Positions 4,960 through 6,367 of a stretch of 6,367 bases of DNA are shown here, in pieces. Source of the stretch: DASWNP01 sp035537095 (GTDB taxonomy: Bacteria > Acidobacteriota > Blastocatellia > Pyrinomonadales > Pyrinomonadaceae); assembly GCA_035537095.1 (NCBI GenBank), contig DATLMV010000242.1:1-6367 (forward strand), in the 5' to 3' direction. A program made the position numbers and the translations under genes. Every line of letters begins with the position of its first letter. Position 1 is the first letter of the stretch. The notes under the pieces were generated by a model. It did not search any database. It was not told where the DNA came from and saw nothing but the letters and a program-made list of their open reading frames with translations.

Positions 4960-6367
4960 ATGTCGAGCGAACGCGACAACAACGAACCCTCCCCCGACAC
5001 ATCCCCGACTCCCGCGCAGGAAGCCGCCGGAGAACCTGCGCCGCCGGAGCGAGAGCCGCGCGCCGGAACAATCGAATACGAGAAACTGCTCGACCGCCTC
5101 GCCTCCGTCGCGCAAGCCTTCGGCACGGCGCGCGAACTCAAGACCATCTTTCGCGCGCTGCGCGCCTTCGCCGTCGCCTCGACGCCGAGCATGGGCATCT
5201 TCATCTCGCTCTACGATCAGGAGCGCAACGAGCGCACCGCCGTCTATGCTTCCAGCGAGGGCGAGGAGGTTGACCTCTCGACGCTGCCGCCGATGCCGAT
5301 GACCGACAGCCCGCACAGCCGCGCCGTCCTCACCAATCAGATCATCATCACCGACGACTTGGAGCAAGCGGTCGTCAACCAGTCGCACGTCTATGTCGCC
5401 GCCGAAGTTGATCCGCGCCGCCCGCTCTCGTCGCTCGTCACGCCGATGACCTTCATGGGACGCACGCTCGGCGCGGTCGAAGTGCAGAGCCCGCACCCGG
5501 CTGCCTTCACGCAGGCCGACGCCACCGCCATGAGGATGGCGGCCAATCTCGCGGCGGTCGCCATCGAGAACGTGCGCCTGCTCGAACGCGAACTCGACCG
5601 CGCCGAACGGGAGGCCGAGAGCGAGAAGATGCGCAGCCTCGGGCAACTCGCGGCGGGCGTCGCACATGATTTCAACAACGCGCTCGCCGCCATCCTCGGG
5701 CGCACGCAACTCCTGCTGCGCTCCGTCAAAGACGAGAAGCAGCGGCGCAATCTCGAAGTCATCGAAACCGCCTCGCTCGACGCCGCCGAAACCGTCCGCC
5801 GTATCCAGACCTTCGCGCGACGCGCTCCCGGCGAACAGTTGGACACGGTCTCCGTCGCGCGCCTCATCACGGACGCCATGCAGTTAACACGGACGCGTTG
5901 GGAGGACGACGCGCGCGCCCACGGCCTCCACTACGACATCAACTTCACGCGCGACTTCGAGGGCAGCGACGAAATCTCCGCCAGCCCTTCGGAGGTGCGC
6001 GAAGTGCTCGTCAATCTCATCTTCAACGCGCTCGACGCGATGCCCGCCGGAGGGCGGATTGACATGCGCGAGACGAAGCGCGACGCCTACGTCGTCGTCG
6101 AAGTGAGCGACACGGGACACGGCGTTCCGGAGGGCTTGCGCGACCGCATCTTCGAGCCGTTCTTCACGACCAAAGGGCCGCAAGGCTCCGGTCTCGGCCT
6201 CGCCGTCAGCTACGGCATCATTCACAGGCACGAAGGCACAATCGAGGTGGTCTCCGAAGCCGGAAGCGGCTCGACTTTTAACATCAAGTTGCCGGTGGCG
6301 AAAGGCGCGTCGAAAGCGTCGATTGCGGAGACGGAACAGCCGCCCGTAGAGACCCCGAGCCTGTCAC
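4960..6367 (+). CDS. soluble GAF-domain histidine kinase (HisKA-HATPase), 3' end beyond the window
   Basis: From the ATG at 4960 the frame stays open for 469 codons to the edge. After a charged, Pro-rich, probably disordered N-terminus (about 1-38) comes a GAF domain (about 48-205), ending in VAIENVRLLEREL, and a short helical linker. The kinase core follows: H-box LAAGVAHDFNNALAAILGR with His236, N-box NLIFNALDAM (Asn352/Asn356), DTGHGVP (Asp384), EPFFTTKG, and GSGLGLAV (409-416). The HDFNN form is typical of NtrB-like and many hybrid kinases. No membrane segment is visible, so it should be cytoplasmic. After the ATPase domain a polar, Pro-containing tail (about 446 onward) begins, resembling the linker before the receiver of the upstream kinase, so a C-terminal receiver may follow outside the window. 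No Shine-Dalgarno motif precedes the ATG. It lies in the same frame as the response regulator, 39 bases after its TAG, which suggests translational coupling. Confidence 0.92.
   Translation, partial: MSSERDNNEPSPDTSPTPAQEAAGEPAPPEREPRAGTIEYEKLLDRLASVAQAFGTARELKTIFRALRAFAVASTPSMGIFISLYDQERNERTAVYASSEGEEVDLSTLPPMPMTDSPHSRAVLTNQIIITDDLEQAVVNQSHVYVAAEVDPRRPLSSLVTPMTFMGRTLGAVEVQSPHPAAFTQADATAMRMAANLAAVAIENVRLLERELDRAEREAESEKMRSLGQLAAGVAHDFNNALAAILGRTQLLLRSVKDEKQRRNLEVIETASLDAAETVRRIQTFARRAPGEQLDTVSVARLITDAMQLTRTRWEDDARAHGLHYDINFTRDFEGSDEISASPSEVREVLVNLIFNALDAMPAGGRIDMRETKRDAYVVVEVSDTGHGVPEGLRDRIFEPFFTTKGPQGSGLGLAVSYGIIHRHEGTIEVVSEAGSGSTFNIKLPVAKGASKASIAETEQPPVETPSLS

Noticed and set aside
4465..5709. 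414-codon open frame on the minus strand crossing the regulator and second kinase
   Set aside because: It is antisense to two well-supported genes and crosses their boundary; composition is low-complexity Arg/Gly/Val/Asp without family signals.
1..6367. CRISPR array, tRNA, rRNA, insertion sequence or prophage elements
   Set aside because: No regularly spaced repeats, transposase or integrase motifs, terminal inverted repeats or RNA gene signatures were seen by eye on either strand.

Overview
The window comes from a GC-rich bacterium and is dominated by two-component signalling. Four protein genes can be supported. One is a divergently oriented alpha/beta hydrolase running off the left edge (minus strand). 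The other three are on the plus strand: a very large membrane-anchored hybrid histidine kinase, a stand-alone receiver-domain response regulator, and a soluble GAF-domain histidine kinase running off the right edge. Multi-PAS/GAF hybrid kinases and an AHDFNN-type H-box kinase, together with the codon and GC style, remind me of Acidobacteriota (Blastocatellia-like). That placement is an inference from style only; there is no rRNA or other marker gene here.

Layout. Positions 1-240 (minus) hold the N-terminal 80 residues of the hydrolase. Positions 241-605 are a divergent intergenic region. It has a 20-bp-period direct repeat and a weak promoter candidate facing the hydrolase, and a better sigma70-type promoter candidate (514-542) facing the kinase. 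Positions 606-4253 encode the 1215-residue hybrid kinase: four membrane segments, four PAS domains, GAF, HisKA, HATPase and a C-terminal receiver. Positions 4254-4416 are an intergenic stretch that can fold into a branched structure closed by a perfect 9-bp helix. Positions 4417-4920 encode the single-domain response regulator. After only 39 bases, in the same reading frame and with no obvious ribosome binding site, the GAF/HisKA/HATPase kinase starts at 4960 and continues past 6367.

How the genes may work together (inference): the membrane hybrid kinase senses a membrane-proximal or cytoplasmic cue through its PAS and GAF domains and phosphorylates its own receiver. The free receiver protein may act as a shuttle or competing phosphate acceptor for this kinase, for the downstream soluble kinase, or for both. 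No DNA-binding or enzymatic output domain is visible in any of the three signalling proteins, so the final output must lie outside the window.

No tRNA, rRNA, CRISPR array, insertion sequence or obvious strong intrinsic terminator was seen. Nothing in the protein set is a clearly new system. The least ordinary items are regulatory: the 20-bp-spaced repeats, the extended -10 sequence inside the kinase gene, the branched intergenic structure, and the single in-frame TAG separating the regulator from the second kinase.
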